A DNA stretch of 64,000 bases from assembly GCF_964340395.1 (NCBI RefSeq), contig NC_135553.1:19849849-19913848 (forward strand), written 5' to 3'. The stretch comes from Glandiceps talaboti. Its lineage: Eukaryota > Hemichordata > Enteropneusta > Spengelidae. Each line of letters begins with the position of its first letter. The stretch's first letter is position 1. Below are positions 61,339 through 64,000 of this stretch, piece after piece. Below the pieces are notes generated by a model. That model did not search any database, was not told the origin of the DNA, and saw only the letters and a program-made list of their open reading frames with translations. Position numbers and translations under genes: made by a program.

Positions 61339-62549
61339 TTTTACGCACAAATACGTTGAAGTCCCAGAATCCTCCTGGAATCAGATTTACTTTGAACAGT
61401 TTAGATAACTGAATTCTAGTTATAAAATACATTTTTAAATTTCAAGGTAGATTTTATATTACTACAAATTATTTCATAACGGTAATGTTAACAAGATAAC
61501 ACCTGAAGCTGTATCAAATCTATATTTCACACAATTAATATCAACACCTAAACAACGAAACATATTAACATTGAATATTTTTCTTGGTTCCCTTTACTTT
61601 TCTCCATTCATCCGATGAAATGGCTAATGAACTAAGGGCCTTACTATTACGGGTCACTAGCTAGACGAATGGTGACCAAAGCCTTAGGTCAAGAGTACTC
61701 CAGCTGAATGAAGACAAATATTTGGAAATAACATCATTATTCCTTATGGGAAAATAGGGAAATTGGCAATTTGGAATGAAATCATTTGATTGATATTTAA
61801 AGCATCATCGAACCAGTGACGTCGTTGACACAGGTTTTCGTTTTGTGTGCAACGATTATTGTATACAATCCATACTTTCTGTTCGACGATAATAACGTGT
61901 GCATAGTATAATTGACTAATTGACTAATAGTATAATTGATTATATCATTAGTAATGCATAGCGTTCAAATTTATCTTAGCCAGGTTATATTTCAAAGGGA
62001 TAATATAATGACCTCTCGCCCCTTTTCCACAACTTTATCTGAAATATGAAAAAGAGAATATGTCAGTATGAATATAAAAAAAAACACTTTTCAGGTATAA
62101 GCTGTACATGTAGCAAACATTGAGCGAGAGTTTGAAAAGGAAGACATATCAATAATCTATTTTTGATTTTAGAATCATTCTTAATTGGAATATTATTCGG
62201 CAAAACTTTGTAAAAGTTTCACTACTTAAACTTAAAGAGGAACGCGCGCCATTCGAGGAAATTAACGCATTTTCGAAAAATTCGGATTCTAGGTTTTGCG
62301 ACCACTGTTAGGACAATGGATGTGAAGCAACTCCAATTTGGTTTCATTTGTCAAGTTAACGCCAAATATATAGGATGAAACATTATGCATAAAATTACTC
62401 TCCAGAACCAAAATTAAAAAGAAATTATTAATTCCTAATGTGGTGTTCCATTTACGTTACACACATCGTCAAACATACATTGTTGTCAGTGTCTCTAAAA
62501 TGTGATTGTGAACAATTACGTACATTTGTGTATTTGTGTCCCCTTTCAG

Positions 62550-62652
62550 ATATTCAGAATTATCGCTATCGCCAATATCATACTCATCAATGCAGAAAGT
62601 TCACGCCGATTCGATATGGGACTACTTCCTGACCAACCTGTATAAGAAGTGA
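62550..62652 (+). CDS. Weak candidate terminal exon (right copy)
   Basis: Identical to 22772-22874. Confidence 0.2.
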
Positions 62653-62917
62653 AAAAGAGAGAGTACTTAGTAATTAAAAATCCACGACCCTTTATTTGAA
62701 GAGTTGTGCTTTCAATTGAACTATTAATATTGTAAATGAATTTGCTGACATACTCTAATAATTAATTTTTCACAAAAGCCACAATTAAAAATGACTGGTT
62801 TAATATTGGATTATCCCTTCATAAGTCCATATTTATAATTACTTAAATATGATAAGAGGGGAGGGACTATAATAAAGCACACTTTGTACATGTTTGGTAC
62901 GGTTGGTTTGGTTTCAC

Positions 62918-62940
62918 CATGGAAGTGTTATACTTCCATG
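62918..62940. mobile_element. Micro-palindromic insertion, CATGGAAGTATAA family (right copy)
   Basis: Identical to 23140-23162. Confidence 0.82.
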
Positions 62941-63944
62941 GTTTCACTATATACTAGATTTGTAAAAAGTGACCCATCCTTAAATCCCCCTTTTGCAATT
63001 GCTGAAGGCTCCTTTAGTTTGATTTAGAAAATAAAGTGTTTTATTGTATTTATCAGTATAAATTTAACAAATTGATAAACTAAAAAAATATTTTGAAAAT
63101 TGGCAAATATACAAAAGGATAACAAGATAACGATATTTTTATATGGATAAAGGTGTGTGTTGTTTTGAGGTAACAAATGGAATTTCATTTGGATTTTATA
63201 ACAGAAAGTCATCAATCAAAAGTGAAATAAGACAAACATTTTGCGGGGATGTAATACTTAATAACATCCCTGATTTACGAGTTAAAGCAGAAATCGATTA
63301 TTCTCTTTATCAATGTTTCTAGGCTATACCGAAAAAATTGTCATTTTTTTAAATTTCTAAGTTTCATGAAGTCACATACTTATTATGTGTATTGCAAATG
63401 TAAATACACGGGGTCAATAGTCTACCACGTGATACGATCTAACTAATAGTAATGCCAGGAGAAATATGTTGTTCAAGGTAGGATGTAAATATGTACACCT
63501 GTGTAGAAGATAATTATACCAAGACTTGAGATATAATTAGTATGAGAGTTCTGCATTACGGTTATTCTTTTACTGGTGCATCCTTAGACAGACAGCGATC
63601 CTAAATGCACTTACCTTCATGACAGTCTGCCATTTGCATTGTCTTGTCTAGGGGTGCCCATATAAAGGATTTCAAACAAATGAAATTGCAATTGGTGCAC
63701 GTATCAATGACCGCATTTCAGTGCCCTCTTAGGGCACCCCTAGACACAGAATTCCAGAAGGGAAAGAATGGAGGGGGAGGAGTGGGAGATGTAGGGATGT
63801 GAGAATTAAGAATTAAGAGATTGGTGTGTTGATGATACTTGTAAGGGAGTAGCCAAAACAATTCTCGCATCCCAACCTTATAACAATAGGCAACATTCTT
63901 GAGCGGAGCGATAAGGCTATAAATACTGCATGATTGATACCTAC

Positions 63945-64000
63945 ATGCTCCTTTAATACAAGTTGGCAGTGTTCCAGTCCATTCACCATTGGTGCAGGTT
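63945..64000 (-). CDS. Partial second copy of the CCP exon
   Basis: These last 56 bases repeat 24167-24222, the end of the second CCP domain including Trp and the final Cys, followed leftward by the same GTAGGT donor. The exon is cut by the window end, not by mutation. If the duplication is real, the gene is present as a tandem array. Confidence 0.8.

Larger units (their letters stand above)
39779..64000. repeat. Right copy of a 39.8-kb-period tandem duplication
   Basis: This repeats bases 1-24222 and runs off the right end of the window. All features listed for 1-24222 recur here at +39,778, including stretches where nothing was recognised. The junction at 39778/39779 is only where window position 1 happens to fall, not a proven breakpoint. 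Confidence 0.96.

Overview
The window is AT-rich, repeat-laden animal nuclear DNA: small exons with consensus splice sites and phase-1 introns, several decayed LINEs, tRNA-derived SINEs, very long 4-bp microsatellites and many foldback (MITE-like) elements. Sushi/CCP modules, the LINE types and the SINE architecture suggest a marine invertebrate, possibly an invertebrate deuterostome such as a lancelet or acorn worm. That placement is an inference; no marker gene fixes the species.

Layout. Bases 1-24222 recur in the same orientation at 39779-64000 (offset 39,778 bp). No length change is seen, even across microsatellites, and I noticed only two base differences (23801/63579 and 23946/63724). 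This is either a very recent tandem duplication or an assembly duplication; both ends lie outside what the window can show. Bases 24223-39778 appear once. Inside each unit lies an older nested tandem duplication of about 1.03 kb (17930-18955 and 18956-19990) carrying a terminal coding exon.

Genes. On the minus strand I see parts of one secreted or membrane protein gene: a signal-peptide exon (48605-48680, also 8827-8902), a 135-residue six-cysteine exon of unknown type (26212-26616) and an exon with two CCP/sushi domains (24167-24508, partly again at 63945-64000). All three obey phase 1, so they could be spliced in frame. On the plus strand are a decayed relic of the same CCP exon (15935-16063) and, in each unit, two near-identical terminal exons encoding a cytoplasmic-type tail with two PPxY motifs (18074-18269, 19100-19295). 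No complete gene can be assembled from the window.

Mobile DNA. There are LINE reverse-transcriptase fragments at 12940-14178, 31845-32640, 32900-33259 and 35050-36446, and tRNA-derived SINEs at 15228 and 19994. A 154-bp almost perfect foldback with a 9-bp target-site duplication lies at 29240-29393. The most unusual signal is a set of ultra-short palindromic insertions (19-36 bp), each bounded by 7-bp direct repeats, in at least four sequence families. One interrupts a LINE reverse transcriptase; one family shares its ends and 7-bp duplication with a 183-bp MITE (4968-5150). They look like transposon remnants reduced to little more than paired terminal inverted repeats.
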